A stretch of DNA of 64,000 nt. Origin: Ignavibacteriota bacterium. GTDB taxonomy: Bacteria > Bacteroidota > Ignavibacteria > Ignavibacteriales > Melioribacteraceae. The first letter of the stretch is position 1. Each line of letters begins with the position of its first letter. Positions 45,984 through 56,487 of this stretch are shown piece by piece. The stretch spans positions 1,994,501 through 2,058,500 of the forward strand of contig JADJWT010000001.1 in assembly GCA_016716225.1 (NCBI GenBank), read 5' to 3'. The position numbers and the translations under genes were made by a program. The notes under the pieces were generated by a model, which was not told the origin of the DNA, did not search any database, and saw nothing but the letters and a program-made list of their open reading frames with translations.

Positions 45984-46646
45984 ATGAGTAATAATAATTT
46001 ATATTTTATACCGATTTTAATAAATGCAATGGAAAAGGAAAATCAACAAGAAGCAATTAAAAAAGCATTAATTGAGATACAAAACTTAGGCAAGCAAGAC
46101 AGTTATAAAGAAGGATATCAGCAGTTCAATCAATTTCTTTTAAGCGGTTATGATCAAAATAAGAATATTACAGATTCAGATTTAAGAGAGTTAGTTGTAA
46201 AAATAGTCACAAACGAAATTGAATTATCAGAAACGGATAGAGAAACAATACTTAATAAAATTAAAACAGAAAATAAATTAGAATATGAGAAAATATTTGA
46301 AGTATTTAAAAATAAAGACGCAATTGAGATTGAGATTTATAAAGACGGACAGTTATTTAATCAAATAACAATAGATGAAAAAATAAAAGAATATAACATT
46401 ACCAATATAGAACCCGGAGACTATGACATCAAATTATCTAACGGAAGAATATTACTAAAAGAACAATTAACTAACGAACAATTGGTATTAGATATTGAAG
46501 GACAAAAGTTCAAATATAATTTAGCCGCAGAAACTGACGAAATTGAAAAACAACCAAGTCTAGTTTTTGAACTAATAAAAGATGAAGTAAAATTGGAAGT
46601 CTACGCCGGATTAGAATACGGAAAATTTAAAATTCGAATAGAATAG
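45984..46646 (+). CDS. Unknown protein with beta-sandwich-like C-terminus
   Basis: 220 residues. The first 110 residues are helical (ALIEIQNLGKQDSYKEGYQQFNQFLL). From about 111 a regulatory-domain-like beta pattern appears (AIEIEIYKDGQLFNQITI...YNITNIEPGDYDIKLSNGRILLKEQL), as in carboxypeptidase regulatory-like folds. It follows the HTH gene by 8 bases and precedes the Lon-like gene by 2. It has no signal peptide, so it is presumably cytoplasmic and part of the same complex or pathway. Confidence 0.55.
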   Translation: MSNNNLYFIPILINAMEKENQQEAIKKALIEIQNLGKQDSYKEGYQQFNQFLLSGYDQNKNITDSDLRELVVKIVTNEIELSETDRETILNKIKTENKLEYEKIFEVFKNKDAIEIEIYKDGQLFNQITIDEKIKEYNITNIEPGDYDIKLSNGRILLKEQLTNEQLVLDIEGQKFKYNLAAETDEIEKQPSLVFELIKDEVKLEVYAGLEYGKFKIRIE

Positions 46647-46648
46647 AA

Positions 46649-48313
46649 ATGAATGATTATATTGAACCGGAATCGATAGGCAGAGTTAATACAGTCTTAG
46701 TTGCCAATGAAGGGAAGGCAATTATTACATCCATAATTACTGGCATAATAGAAACAAATCTAAGTGAAAGAATAAAATTCACTGGATTAGTTGAATTTGA
46801 TCCAAAAATACAAAACCACATAATACAAATTATAATACCGCACTTAGATGATATTCTTCAAAAATTCGGAATAGAAAAACAAACATATTCGTTATCGGTA
46901 AAAAATATTAGTGCAACATCTTCGAGTGATACTGAGTTTGCAATAAACGGATACTCAGCCGATACACCAATATTCTTAGCATTGCTATCAGCTTCATTAA
47001 AATTAAAAATTGACAATCAAACTGTAATTACCGGGCATATATCATCAGAAAAAGGAGATATATCCCAAGTCAAAGGACTTGCAGAAAAACTTGAAACAGT
47101 AGTATTTGAAAATAAATATAAGAATTTTATATACCCGGCAATGGATGGGGACAATTCATTAAAAATATTAAAACCAAAAGAATACGATACGTCCAACTCA
47201 AAACTAAGAAAGGAAAGAACAAATATAAATCTAATCGAAGTAAAAAATACATTTGAACTAATTCAAAAAGCAGTCGCAACAGAATCAATAGTTAATAGTT
47301 CTCTTGATATGAATTATTTCGAAAAACAAAAAATAACGGGCGAAGGATATTCAGATCAAATATTTAATTACCTAGTTGAAGAAAACAATAAAAGATTCTG
47401 GAAAGTAATTGAAGAGTTGATGTTAACAAAAAAAATAAATCAAGTACATCATTTGATAAATAAATACATAGACTATTTTATAAATAATAAAAAGTATCCC
47501 AATAATTTTGGAGTACAACTAAATAATATTATCAGATCGTTACCTTTATCGACAAAAAAGATGGCGAAACTATTTCCAATAGTACCTAAATCAAAATACT
47601 TGGAACTCATACAGTACGCAGATGAAAATGAATACGAAGACATAACAAAATTTCATGAAATAGCTTTTTACGATAAAATAAAAACTAATTCATTGGTGAA
47701 TAATTTAGATGAAAATTGGACTAAGGAAAAAAGAGAAAAACAAATAATAGATTACATACTTGAAAAAATAAACCCATATAACATTGACACAAATCTATTA
47801 TCAAAAATAGATGAAGCAAGGGCAAAATATACATTAGACAAAAATCAAGTTGAAACATATGAAGAACTAATTGAAACGATAAGCAGTTTTTACCTTTTTA
47901 TATTAAAAGAAACCAATAATTCAAATATGAATATCGATGAAGAAAAACTTCAAATTGAAGCACTTAATTTATTCCGGAAAACATATAAGTACAAACATGA
48001 ATATCAACAGGCAATTGTAAACGCATTAAATGGATTTGAAGGAGGGATCAGAACTATACTTGATGATATTACAAAGTATATTAAAACAGATACGAAAGAA
48101 AATTATGTAAACGCAGTGATAAATGAAATTGATCCCACAAATTATGAAATCAAAAAATCTTTAATACAAGAAATAATGAGTAGGGAAAAAGGTGATTTAA
48201 AAATCGACAAAGAATTACTAATCTCGGATAAATATATTGATGATTATATTGAAATAATCAGAACATATTCACAAAGCAAAGAACAATTAAACAAAATATT
48301 TGCAAGATTATAA
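46649..48313 (+). CDS. Lon-like (S16) Ser-Lys protease with helical repeat domain
   Basis: 554 residues. The N-terminal 170 residues match the Lon proteolytic fold: NGYSADTPIFLALLSASLKL with Ser103, VITGHISSEKGDISQVKGLAEKLE with Lys147, a 44-residue spacing that fits the 43 of Lon (S679-K722). There is no AAA+ domain. The rest is alpha-helical, and residues about 390-520 contain a domain (DEARAKY...YEELIETISSFY...GFEGGIRTILDDI) that is repeated in the two following proteins. It may cleave a partner within this operon. The catalytic call is good; the pathway is unknown. Confidence 0.72.
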   Translation: MNDYIEPESIGRVNTVLVANEGKAIITSIITGIIETNLSERIKFTGLVEFDPKIQNHIIQIIIPHLDDILQKFGIEKQTYSLSVKNISATSSSDTEFAINGYSADTPIFLALLSASLKLKIDNQTVITGHISSEKGDISQVKGLAEKLETVVFENKYKNFIYPAMDGDNSLKILKPKEYDTSNSKLRKERTNINLIEVKNTFELIQKAVATESIVNSSLDMNYFEKQKITGEGYSDQIFNYLVEENNKRFWKVIEELMLTKKINQVHHLINKYIDYFINNKKYPNNFGVQLNNIIRSLPLSTKKMAKLFPIVPKSKYLELIQYADENEYEDITKFHEIAFYDKIKTNSLVNNLDENWTKEKREKQIIDYILEKINPYNIDTNLLSKIDEARAKYTLDKNQVETYEELIETISSFYLFILKETNNSNMNIDEEKLQIEALNLFRKTYKYKHEYQQAIVNALNGFEGGIRTILDDITKYIKTDTKENYVNAVINEIDPTNYEIKKSLIQEIMSREKGDLKIDKELLISDKYIDDYIEIIRTYSQSKEQLNKIFARL

Positions 48314-48325
48314 AAGGAGGATGAA

Positions 48326-48901
48326 GTGAGCATCTTAAAAAATATTCTTGAAGAATTAGACGAAACATATATACTGGAACATGTAACTAAAAAACACGAC
48401 GAAGCAAGAATACAATACCGGATATCAAGCATAACCGTACCAAACGACATCACATTTGATAACTTAATTGCAGATTATTATAACTATCATTTCACAAAAT
48501 GCATATCAAACGGGGGATCATTACCAAGAGCAGAATCAGCCGGACGGGCAAAAGAAATAATAGAAAAACAATATAAAAGAAAAGGACTTGATAAACTCAA
48601 TGCATATTCCGATGGAAGAACCGGAATGAACGGAGGCATGAGACTAATACTGGATATCATTATGGAAGCGATGAAAGAAGAAGCAGTCGAAAGACATTTC
48701 AGAGATGTAATAGACAAATACATTGCACCCAGCAGTTGGAATGAACAAGTAGAAATTATTAAAGAAATATTAAAAAAAATAAATGACTCACCTTATTTGG
48801 ATAGAAATAATCCGGAAAGATATGCCAGAAACTATGAAGAACTGATAAGATTACTAGTAGAACAAATTAAAACAGAATCAAGATTATTTAGAAGAATGTA
48901 A
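48326..48901 (+). CDS. Helical protein paralogous to the Lon-like protein's C-terminus, copy 2
   Basis: 191 residues from GTG 48326, set by AAAGGAGG five bases upstream. The layout HDEARIQYRISS...FDNLIADYYNYHF, GLDKLNAYSDGRTGMNGGMRLILDIIMEAMKEEAVERHFRDVID repeats the helical domain of the preceding protein (DEARAKYTL; GFEGGIRTILDDI). It has no catalytic motif. It could be a substrate, an adaptor or a subunit. Three copies of one domain in adjacent genes point to a homologous multi-subunit assembly. Confidence 0.65.
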   Translation: MSILKNILEELDETYILEHVTKKHDEARIQYRISSITVPNDITFDNLIADYYNYHFTKCISNGGSLPRAESAGRAKEIIEKQYKRKGLDKLNAYSDGRTGMNGGMRLILDIIMEAMKEEAVERHFRDVIDKYIAPSSWNEQVEIIKEILKKINDSPYLDRNNPERYARNYEELIRLLVEQIKTESRLFRRM

Positions 48902-48903
48902 AA

Positions 48904-49488
48904 ATGATGAAATTAAAAATATTATTAAATGAAATTGAATATGGCAATAAATGGAAAACCTATGAATTAAAAATCGAAGAAGTAATTTCAAATTACAATC
49001 TGCGCGAAAATACTGTAAAAACATATGCTGAATATAGAAAACTGCTCGCAAATTTTATGAAACAAATATGGGCAGCTTTCTTTGATAACCCAAATTCAAT
49101 AAATCATATTGATGAAGGTATTTTAATAAATAAAGCATTAGAAACTCTAAAAAATACTTATCACGATGATACAGATTTAGTAGTATTTAAAATAATGAAT
49201 ACCGGAGCAGAAGGAGGAGTATATCAAGTATTAAAAACTCTGGCAAAAAATTGGATAAATAATTTATATAATCAACACATTAGATTAAAGGTCAATGAAT
49301 TTGTGGAAAAGCTGACTTGGCAAGAAAGAGAAACCACGGCAAGCGAATACTTGAATGAATTCAAAGATATACTTCCAAGCAATTATGTAAATGATCCATT
49401 GCAAGTTGCAATATCATTAAAAAATATTCTGATTGAACATCCCAAAATGATTAAACGTTTAAATGAATTATCAAATTTAAATTCTTAA
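48904..49488 (+). CDS. Helical protein of the same domain family, copy 3
   Basis: 194 residues, starting two bases after the previous stop. It shows IEEVISNYNLRENTVKTYAEYRKLLANFMKQIW, then NTGAEGGVYQVLKTLAKNW and a long C-terminal helix pair, aligned with copies 1 and 2 at the (E/N)GG(I/M/V)xxxL core. It is the most divergent copy. The operon appears to end here, 41 bases before the coupling ATPase gene. Confidence 0.62.
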   Translation: MMKLKILLNEIEYGNKWKTYELKIEEVISNYNLRENTVKTYAEYRKLLANFMKQIWAAFFDNPNSINHIDEGILINKALETLKNTYHDDTDLVVFKIMNTGAEGGVYQVLKTLAKNWINNLYNQHIRLKVNEFVEKLTWQERETTASEYLNEFKDILPSNYVNDPLQVAISLKNILIEHPKMIKRLNELSNLNS

Positions 49489-49529
49489 AACCCGCACTGC
49501 AACAAAGACATTCAAAACACCACAATTAC

Positions 49530-52017
49530 TTGAAAAAAACTAATTTTCAAATGTCAATTGAACGAACGATAATAAATAGATCACAAGCTAATAGTATTTC
49601 AACAATAGCAAAAAGTATAATAAGTATTGAAGCAGAAAAAGGCTGTTCACCAATAATTTATAACTATCCGGTTGAATTAGAACCAACATATCTAAATCCA
49701 ATAAATTGGACAAATGAAAATCAAATACATAACAATAAAAATTATAAGAAATTAGAAAATCATTCCTCAAATGAATATGAAAGTTTTAATTGCTGGATAT
49801 CAAAAGAACATGCACCAGATTGGATAAAAGCAGAAAGATTTATAAAATTATTAAACACCATTGAAAAAAGAATTTGTTTTGAGATAAATGGAAACAAAGA
49901 AAAAATCAATATTACTTTACATACTTCAAGAAATGATTCCGAAATACTAAAACTTGCAATAATGTCCGAATATCCAAATTGCATCATTACTCAAAACGAA
50001 GAAAATAAAAAACAATTTGGAAATATGTATTTCCGAGATTATTACCCGCAACCGCCTTATCATCATTTATTTACAAGACCAAGTGAAATAGTAAATTCAC
50101 CTTACGATACGTATATATATGCGCTTACAAATTTGCCAAATGAAATAAAAGGATTTCTGCAAATATTATTTATACCGGTTAAAACGATTGGCATCAAAAT
50201 GTAGAAATACTTAATGATCTGGAATTCATGAGCAAGACAATAAATGATCCTAGATCATATCAACGTATTAAGCAGCAGTTACCTTCGGGCGACATTAGAA
50301 ATATGGCTCGTGATATAGAAACAAAAGCGCATAATGACAAACCATTCTTTTCAGTTTCAATCAGAGTTGGAGTAACAACAGAATATGATAATTTTAATTT
50401 AAGCGGATTAACATCTTTTATGAATTTATTTCAACACGGAGGAAACAAACTCAACTACATAACACAAAATGAATATTTAGAAAAAATTGATAACAAACAA
50501 ATTATAGATATGATTGAAAATAATTTGACATATCGCTCCGGATTTCTATTAAACTCTTCAGAACTATCCGGCTTGGTACATATTCCAGCAATCAGTCATT
50601 TCACAGATAAAAACATTTATATGGATTATTTGGCAAATATTGAAACAATACCAATAGAAAAAGAACAAGAAGAAGGAATAATAATTGGTTACAGCAAATA
50701 CTCAAATAAAGAAATTCCGGTAAGAATAACAGATCAAATAAGAAAAACCGGAATACATATAATCGGCAGATCCGGAAGTGGAAAAAGCACACTAATGGAA
50801 AATCTAATACTGCAAGATATTGACAACAATATTGGAATTGCACTAATTGATCCGCACGGCGATACAATACAGAGAATATTATCTCTTATTCCGGAAAATA
50901 AAATCGAATCAACAATTTATATCGACTTCGGAAATACAGAATTTATCCCCATTTGGAATCCCCTAAAGAGAATAAATAATCAAAGTATCGGCAGAACAGC
51001 AGACGATTTACTTGCTTCATTTAAAAGTATAATTAAAACCAATATGTGGGGACATAGACTTGAACATCTGTTAAGAAACGGATTTAACGGATTACTGCAC
51101 ATAGAAGATTCAACATTATTTGATCTTCTTATAATATTTGAACAATCAAGAAACATGAGCAGAGAAAAAGAATATTAACCGACATAATTAAAAATGCAGT
51201 TGAAAATGAGGTAGCAAAGCGATTTTGGCAAAAAGATTTTCCAAGTTATAAACGGGACGATTTTGCACCATCACACCACAAATTAAGTATGCTGTTAAAC
51301 TCAGATGAATCAGTTTCATTAATGCTCTCACAACCAGACAACCAAATAAATTTTAACGAGATAATTAAACAAAATAAAATATTACTGCTTGATCTATCAA
51401 ATGTAGGACCGGATACAAGAAAGATATTAGGATCATATTTGCTGTCAACTTTACATAATTATTCAATTTCAAGAAATAATATAGATATGAATAACAGAAA
51501 TCCATTTAGTATTTATTGCGATGAAGCCCATAAATTCACACCGGATACATTGGAAGACATGATAACCGATGCTCGTAAATTTGGAATAAATCTAACTTTT
51601 GCACATCAATTTCTCAATCAATTCAATACGGATCAAAGAGATGCGTTATTAAGTATGGGTTCATCCATAATATTTAATGTAGATTTATTTGATGCAAAAA
51701 ACCTCACAAACAATTTACAATCAAAAGTAGAAGTAAAAGATATCCTAACGTTAAAGACTGGTGAAGCATTCTCAAGAATCGGAACACAAATAATAAAATT
51801 CGAGACTAATAAACCAAAACAAATACTTGACGAAAATTTTAAAAATGAAATAATCAAAAAATCCATTGAAAAATATTACAAACCAATAAGTACAGTTAAG
51901 AAAATTGTCAATGAAAGATTAAAGAGATTCGGAATAGACATAGAACCAATCAAAATAAATGAAGAATTAGAATTAGATAAATCAGACTTTAAATTTGAAT
52001 ATGATGAATTTGACTGA
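49530..52017 (+). CDS. TraG/VirD4-like conjugation ATPase, frameshifted
   Basis: Three frames join by adding one A near 50182 and one A near 51170. Together they give one protein of about 830 residues. The N-terminal part (to 50204) is the family-specific domain. The central Walker A is IGRSGSGKSTLMENLI and ALIDPHGD lies in the ATPase core. IYCDEAHKFTPDTLEDMITDARKFGINLTFAHQFL supplies the second acidic motif. This is a coupling-type or DNA-pumping ATPase of integrative elements. Both breaks are single missing bases in A runs with no other damage, so assembly error is likely. It heads a transfer-replication set with the primase. Confidence 0.8.
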
Positions 52018-52573
52018 AATACTACAACTTCTGGATGAAGATTTAATTAAACAAAAAATTGATAAACCAATCGATGAAATATTCAACCAAGTTTATTCAA
52101 TAACTGAGCAAGTAAATTCACAAAGGAAACTAAAAAGAATAATTTATTTCTTAATCCGGAAATTAAAGAAGAATAAAATAATTTTAACAACGAATAGTCA
52201 ATACTCGGATTTAGTATGGTTCTTAAACCAATATTATTCGCTAGATGGTTCGCTAGGTTATGAAAGAGCAATCTTTGACATAAATAATTACAAAAAAGAA
52301 GGGATATTTCTAATACTCGAAACAACATCAGAATCACTCAAAAAAGAAGAAAAAGAAAAATATTTACAATGGATTTACACAACAAAAATAGAACAAACTA
52401 ACTGGGAATCTAAACTTATAATTGTAGAACAAATAAATAAAACTTCACAAATTTCTTCAGAACCAAATAGCCTAACTAACATTCAAAAAGCATTATATCT
52501 AAAAGAAATAATTCAACAACAACTTGAAACAAATCAATCCATAAAATCATTGTTGAAGCCTAAATCGTTTTAA
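52001..52573 (+). CDS. Unknown element protein between ATPase and primase
   Basis: About 190 residues from ATG 52001, overlapping the ATPase stop by 17 bases. The sequence is charged and helical (QVNSQRKLKRIIYFLIRKLKKNKIILTTNSQYSDLVWFLNQYY) with one beta-like segment (EGIFLILETTSESL). There is no recognisable motif. Its place between the DNA-transfer ATPase and the primase implies a role in element DNA processing. Confidence 0.6.
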   Translation: MMNLTEILQLLDEDLIKQKIDKPIDEIFNQVYSITEQVNSQRKLKRIIYFLIRKLKKNKIILTTNSQYSDLVWFLNQYYSLDGSLGYERAIFDINNYKKEGIFLILETTSESLKKEEKEKYLQWIYTTKIEQTNWESKLIIVEQINKTSQISSEPNSLTNIQKALYLKEIIQQQLETNQSIKSLLKPKSF

Positions 52574-52575
52574 CA

Positions 52576-53616
52576 GTGAAACGATTTAGAAATAGTAACC
52601 ACAAATCAATAAAACAATTGATTAAAATGATTGATAACAAAAAATTATCGGACAAAGAAAAAATAAGATTATTCTTTTCACTCTTCCATGGATTAGAAAG
52701 TGTATATGGTACATACAGTACACAAAGTGGAAAACACTGGCAGATCAAAGGGAAAGTTACAGAAAAGGTAATCGAAAACCATCTGAAGGGAAAACAACCA
52801 TATGGATTCTACCCACTTATTGGTGAAAAAACTTCTGTTGCAGTTGCAGACTTTGATAATCTCGATCCAAGACCACCTATCGAGTTCATTAAAAAAGCGG
52901 AACACTATGGATTATTTGCATATCTGGAAAAAAGCAAATCAAAAGGATATCATGTTTGGTTGTTCTTTCCTAAGGATGGAGTAAATGCTAAAAAAGTAAG
53001 GCAAGTTATAAAATTTATTCTAAAAGAAATTAATTCAATAAATACAGAAGTTTTTCCAAAACAAGATTCAATCACAGATAGCGGATCATTTGGAAATTTT
53101 ATTAATGCACCATTATTTGGAAAACAAATTTCAAAGAATAAAACATTTTTTATTGAACCAAACTATTCCTTAAAACCTTTCCAAGATCAATGGGAATTTC
53201 TAAACTCAATCAAAATAAACACAGAACAATTATTAGACTCAATAATATCTAACAATGATATAAAAGAAGAGAGTAAAGCAAAAGGATCAGTTAAAAGTAA
53301 ATATGTAAATTCAAAATTCGGATTACCAATTTGTGCGAAGAAAATATTACGAGATGGAGTTACATATGATCAAAGAATCGCTTGTTTCAGATTGGCAATA
53401 AACCTCAAAAGAATAGGAACTTCAAAGGAACAAATAATAGAAATACTAAATTCATGGAAGCAAAGAAATAAACCAATAAATGGAAAAAGAATAATCACAA
53501 AGAAAGAAATAATAGAACAAGTCAAATGGGCATTTTCAAAAGATTACAAAGGTTATGGATGTGAAGTACCAATAATAAAATGTTTCTGCGATTCAAAATG
53601 CAAAATAAATAAATGA
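52576..53616 (+). CDS. Archaeo-eukaryotic-type primase (AEP superfamily)
   Basis: 346 residues from GTG 52576, two bases after the previous stop. The AEP core shows VAVADFDNLDPRPP (catalytic DFD), LFAYLEKSKSKGYHVWLFF (the SKGxHxW strand) and EVFPKQDSITDSGSFGNFINAPLFG. The C-terminus has a PriCT-like helical part (RIACFRLAINLKRIGTSKEQI) and a Cys motif (CEVPIIKCFCDSKC) likely to bind zinc or an Fe-S cluster. Similar primases serve plasmids and TOTE-type loci. With the Orc1/Cdc6 gene at 36 kb this gives the region an archaeal-looking replication set. Confidence 0.82.
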   Translation: MKRFRNSNHKSIKQLIKMIDNKKLSDKEKIRLFFSLFHGLESVYGTYSTQSGKHWQIKGKVTEKVIENHLKGKQPYGFYPLIGEKTSVAVADFDNLDPRPPIEFIKKAEHYGLFAYLEKSKSKGYHVWLFFPKDGVNAKKVRQVIKFILKEINSINTEVFPKQDSITDSGSFGNFINAPLFGKQISKNKTFFIEPNYSLKPFQDQWEFLNSIKINTEQLLDSIISNNDIKEESKAKGSVKSKYVNSKFGLPICAKKILRDGVTYDQRIACFRLAINLKRIGTSKEQIIEILNSWKQRNKPINGKRIITKKEIIEQVKWAFSKDYKGYGCEVPIIKCFCDSKCKINK

Positions 53617-53669
53617 TAAAATTTAATTACATGTAAAATAATTTTGAAAATCAATAACTTAAATTGAAA

Positions 53670-53945
53670 ATGGAAAATAAATTTGTTTTAATAGAAATCG
53701 ATCAACTTTATGCTATCATAAAACAAGCAATTTTAGAAGTAATCAAGAAAAAAGATAATGAAGACCAGCAAAAAGAGATACTGAATTTTAAAGAAACATG
53801 CGAATTTTTAGGAATCCATCCATCAACATTGAACAAATGGAAAGCTCAAAACAAAATACCATATAAACGATTAGGGAAGAGAATTTTCTTTTGTAGAAAG
53901 GAAATAATAGATACCTTAAAAAAATCTAATTATCAAAAATTTTGA
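53670..53945 (+). CDS. Excisionase-like HTH protein
   Basis: About 91 residues. The N-terminal half is a short coiled helix. The C-terminal half NFKETCEFLGIHPSTLNKWKAQNKIPYKRLGKRIFFCRKEIIDTL is a MerR/excisionase-type helix-turn-helix with the wing (IPYKRLGKRI). Such proteins control excision or integration of mobile elements. It is the last gene of the primase run and could mark one boundary of the element. Confidence 0.8.
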   Translation: MENKFVLIEIDQLYAIIKQAILEVIKKKDNEDQQKEILNFKETCEFLGIHPSTLNKWKAQNKIPYKRLGKRIFFCRKEIIDTLKKSNYQKF

Positions 53946-54393
53946 AGTAAAAAATTTATTTAACTTAGTGGCAATTTTTTTGGATAATACCTAAGTATTT
54001 TATCAAATTCACAAAAAATATTATAATACTTCAAGTGCTTCTCATAAAAATGCTAAACTCAACCAACAACTTTTTTTTACAATATATTATTAAGCATGAC
54101 CAACTATTATAAATTTTGATAATTTCTTTTTGAAAAAAGATCTGGATTTATATTATACTTATATACTTATAATGAGTGATAATTAATACTTTATAACTTA
54201 TTTAAAATTATAATTAAAAATATTTAAAAATAATTTGATTAAATAACTAATTTTTTGTATAATTCAATCGGATAAGATTTCTAGAACCGTATAGAGATTC
54301 ATACTCCAGATCCTTTTACACTAGTACATTGTCTTTACCACAAACCACCTTATCCAAAGTTACATATCTTAATTTTGTGGGAGTAGTACTTAA
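53946..54393. other. AT-rich intergenic region at the end of the element core
   Basis: These 448 bases have no gene. TAGAACCGTATAGAGATTCATACTCC near 54281 is the only GC-richer stretch. An attachment site could be here, but I cannot identify a matching direct repeat. Confidence 0.35.
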
Positions 54394-54591
54394 ATGAAAG
54401 CTCTGAGTGGAATTACATTTACAAGTTTAATACTTACCCTCATTATTGTATATCTATTACAACCACTTAATGCAGGTGCTGTTGCAGTTGTATTTTTAAT
54501 CACCTTAAGTTTTGTAACTCTTTTTTTTAAAGCTCTACATTTATTATTTAAATTCAAATCAACTGGGAATAAAAATGTCAATAAAAAATAG
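54394..54591 (+). CDS. Small two-span membrane protein
   Basis: 65 residues. Two hydrophobic segments (about 6-24 and 29-52) are followed by a lysine-rich tail (FKFKSTGNKNVNKK). It overlaps the next gene by 17 bases. There is no strong ribosome binding site. It probably inserts in the inner membrane; function is unknown. Confidence 0.5.
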   Translation: MKALSGITFTSLILTLIIVYLLQPLNAGAVAVVFLITLSFVTLFFKALHLLFKFKSTGNKNVNKK

Positions 54592-55213
54592 ACTGATCGT
54601 TTTGCAATTTTTTATCCTTTTTCTTTATAGTTGTGGGGGATCGGTTTACTTGCCAGTTAGAGATTTTCTAAAATCAGATGAAGATCCTCAAGAAGGGTTT
54701 GGCGCTTATGGATACCTTTTATTTACACATCGTCCTATTGATTCTGAAAAAGAAAGATACTCCATAATCTGTAATTCATTCTTTTCAGAGATCATTGATA
54801 TGAATGAATATTCTGAATATGACATCTCAAAATTTATGGTGACATTCTGGTTGATAAAAGATTCAAAAGATTTAACATCGAAAAATAATAATTGTGAAGA
54901 ATATATTAGTAATTATGATTTTGCTAGAGCACAAGTAATTGCATCTAGTATTAATAGAAATAGTGTTGAAGGTCCTATCTTGGTTGCTTGGACATTACCT
55001 TTTTTATTGAACAATAATAAATCAGCACAACTAATTCTTGATATGTCAAATTTCTCCAATGAAGATATTTCTAGAGCATTTAGAATATGGAAAGATAGAA
55101 TAACTCAAAATCCTGAAGTCTGGAATGACGGATTTGTAATGCAAATAATAGTAGAGGAATTTAGGAGTTTAATTCAAAAATATGGTCAAACATTTATTAA
55201 TATTTTTAATTGA
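54575..55213 (+). CDS. Putative lipoprotein, unknown
   Basis: 212 residues. The signal peptide ends in a lipobox (FILFLYSCGG), so Cys20 would be lipidated and the protein tethered in the periplasm or outer membrane. The mature part is acidic and helical (YSIICNSFFSEIIDMNEYSEYDISKFMVTFWLIKD). It forms a pair with the small membrane protein upstream. No family is recognised. Confidence 0.65.
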   Translation: MSIKNRLIVLQFFILFLYSCGGSVYLPVRDFLKSDEDPQEGFGAYGYLLFTHRPIDSEKERYSIICNSFFSEIIDMNEYSEYDISKFMVTFWLIKDSKDLTSKNNNCEEYISNYDFARAQVIASSINRNSVEGPILVAWTLPFLLNNNKSAQLILDMSNFSNEDISRAFRIWKDRITQNPEVWNDGFVMQIIVEEFRSLIQKYGQTFINIFN

Positions 55214-55291
55214 GGACAAAAGTTGCTTACACCTTTTTCTAAATCTATTTTATTAGAATTTAACGAAATTAAAATATTTTACGGAGTCACA

Positions 55292-55458
55292 ATGAAATTT
55301 GAGACTAAAAAATACCAGAAAAATATGATTACCTCGCTCCAGATAATTCCGAAATAAGATTATTACCAAACGTTAAAGGTGGGGGTTTATGTCATTGCAC
55401 ACTTCCCTCTGGAAATATGATCAAGTTATTAATATATTATAACTTGGACATTGGCTAA
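55292..55458 (+). pseudogene. Cupin-type protein fragment
   Basis: After ACGGAG and an ATG, a frameshift leads to YDYLAPDNSEIRLLPNVKGGGLCHCTLPSGN, the start of a cupin domain of the APDGSEIRLL...GGxxHxTLPPG type. The barrel is then lost; a stop comes 13 codons later. It lies 46 bases before the IS remnant, which may have removed the rest. Confidence 0.55.
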
Positions 55459-55653
55459 TAATAATATTCTTACAAATTACTACTACCTAAAACATTCTGC
55501 AGTAGTATAAAAAGATTTGTGTAAATGGTTAATAAAGAAGTTTAATTAAATGCCACTCTACTCAGCGGGATAAACTCCGCGAAACAGCACTTAATTGATT
55601 GAAAATTATTACTAATTTATTATCATAATCCGAAAGGAGATTACACAATGGAA

Positions 55654-55672
55654 CCTGCCTACCGCAGACAGG
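55654..55672 (+). repeat. GC-rich palindromic mini-repeat at the transposase start
   Basis: CCTGCCTACCGCAGACAGG is nearly self-complementary and sits just after the start codon. The related CCTGCCTGCGGTAGACAG occupies the same place in copy 1 (13765-13782), so it was present before the copies separated. It shifts the start region of the transposase out of frame. Confidence 0.75.
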
Positions 55673-55898
55673 CTCACCGAAAAAATGATCGAGCGACTTA
55701 AAGATGATCTGTCTAAAACCAAAACTTATGATGATCTGATGTGCAAAGATGGAGTAATAAAAAAACTTATTGCACAGTCTTTAGAACAAATGTTAGAAAG
55801 TGAATTAACCGAACACTTAGTTTATAAAAAATATTCACCAACTGGTAAAAACAACGGTAATTACAGAAATGGCAAAATTCATAAATCTCTCAAAAACG

Positions 55899-55916
55899 AT
55901 CCGTTAGCTAACGGAT
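55899..55916. repeat. 18-bp perfect palindrome in IS copy 2
   Basis: ATCCGTTAGCTAACGGAT interrupts the transposase after SLKND and creates a stop. It is identical to 13281-13298 but lies at a different site in the gene. Confidence 0.85.
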
Positions 55917-56472
55917 GGTGAAATTGAGATTTCTGTTCCAAGAGATCGCAATGGTGAATTTGATCCAATAATTGTTAAAAAGTATGAGAAAACAATTGGA
56001 CCAATTGAAAATAAAATTATTTCCATGTATGAATAAGGAATGACAACTCGAGATATACAATCACATATAATTGAGCTTTATGGAATCGATATTAGTCCTA
56101 CTTTGGTTTCAAATATTACTGATAAAATTGTTGTGCTCGCAGAACAATGGCAGAGCAGACCACTTGAGAAAATTTACCCTATTGTTTTCTTTGATGCAAT
56201 TCATTACAAAGTAAGAGATGAATCAAAGAAAGTAATATCAAAGGCAGCATACACTTGTTTAGCAGTTGATATTGAAGGACATTAGGATTTACTTGGTTTA
56301 TGGGTTGGAGAAGCAGAAGGAGCTAACTTCTGGTGAAGTGTTTTAACAGAACTTAAGAATCGTGGGGTTGAAGATATTTTCATTGCTTCGATTGACGGCT
56401 TGAAAGGTTTTCCCGAAGCCATAAATTCTGTTTTCCCAAAAGCTGAAATCCAGTTATGTGTTATTCACCAAA

Positions 56473-56487
56473 CCTGCTTGCAGCAGG
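56473..56487 (+). repeat. Palindromic mini-repeat in the IS copy 2 catalytic region
   Basis: CCTGCTTGCAGCAGG, flanked by CAA on both sides, breaks the conserved VIHQ-VRNTLKYV junction of the transposase. It is a third palindrome family member in the same gene. Confidence 0.7.

Noticed and set aside
46649..48313. BREX BrxL or full Lon protease
   Set aside because: No AAA+ domain or Walker motifs; only the proteolytic part is present and the neighbours are not BREX genes.
49530..52017. Programmed ribosomal frameshifting in the conjugation ATPase
   Set aside because: Two shifts at plain A runs without a stimulatory structure, and the same type of break in unrelated genes, favour indel error.
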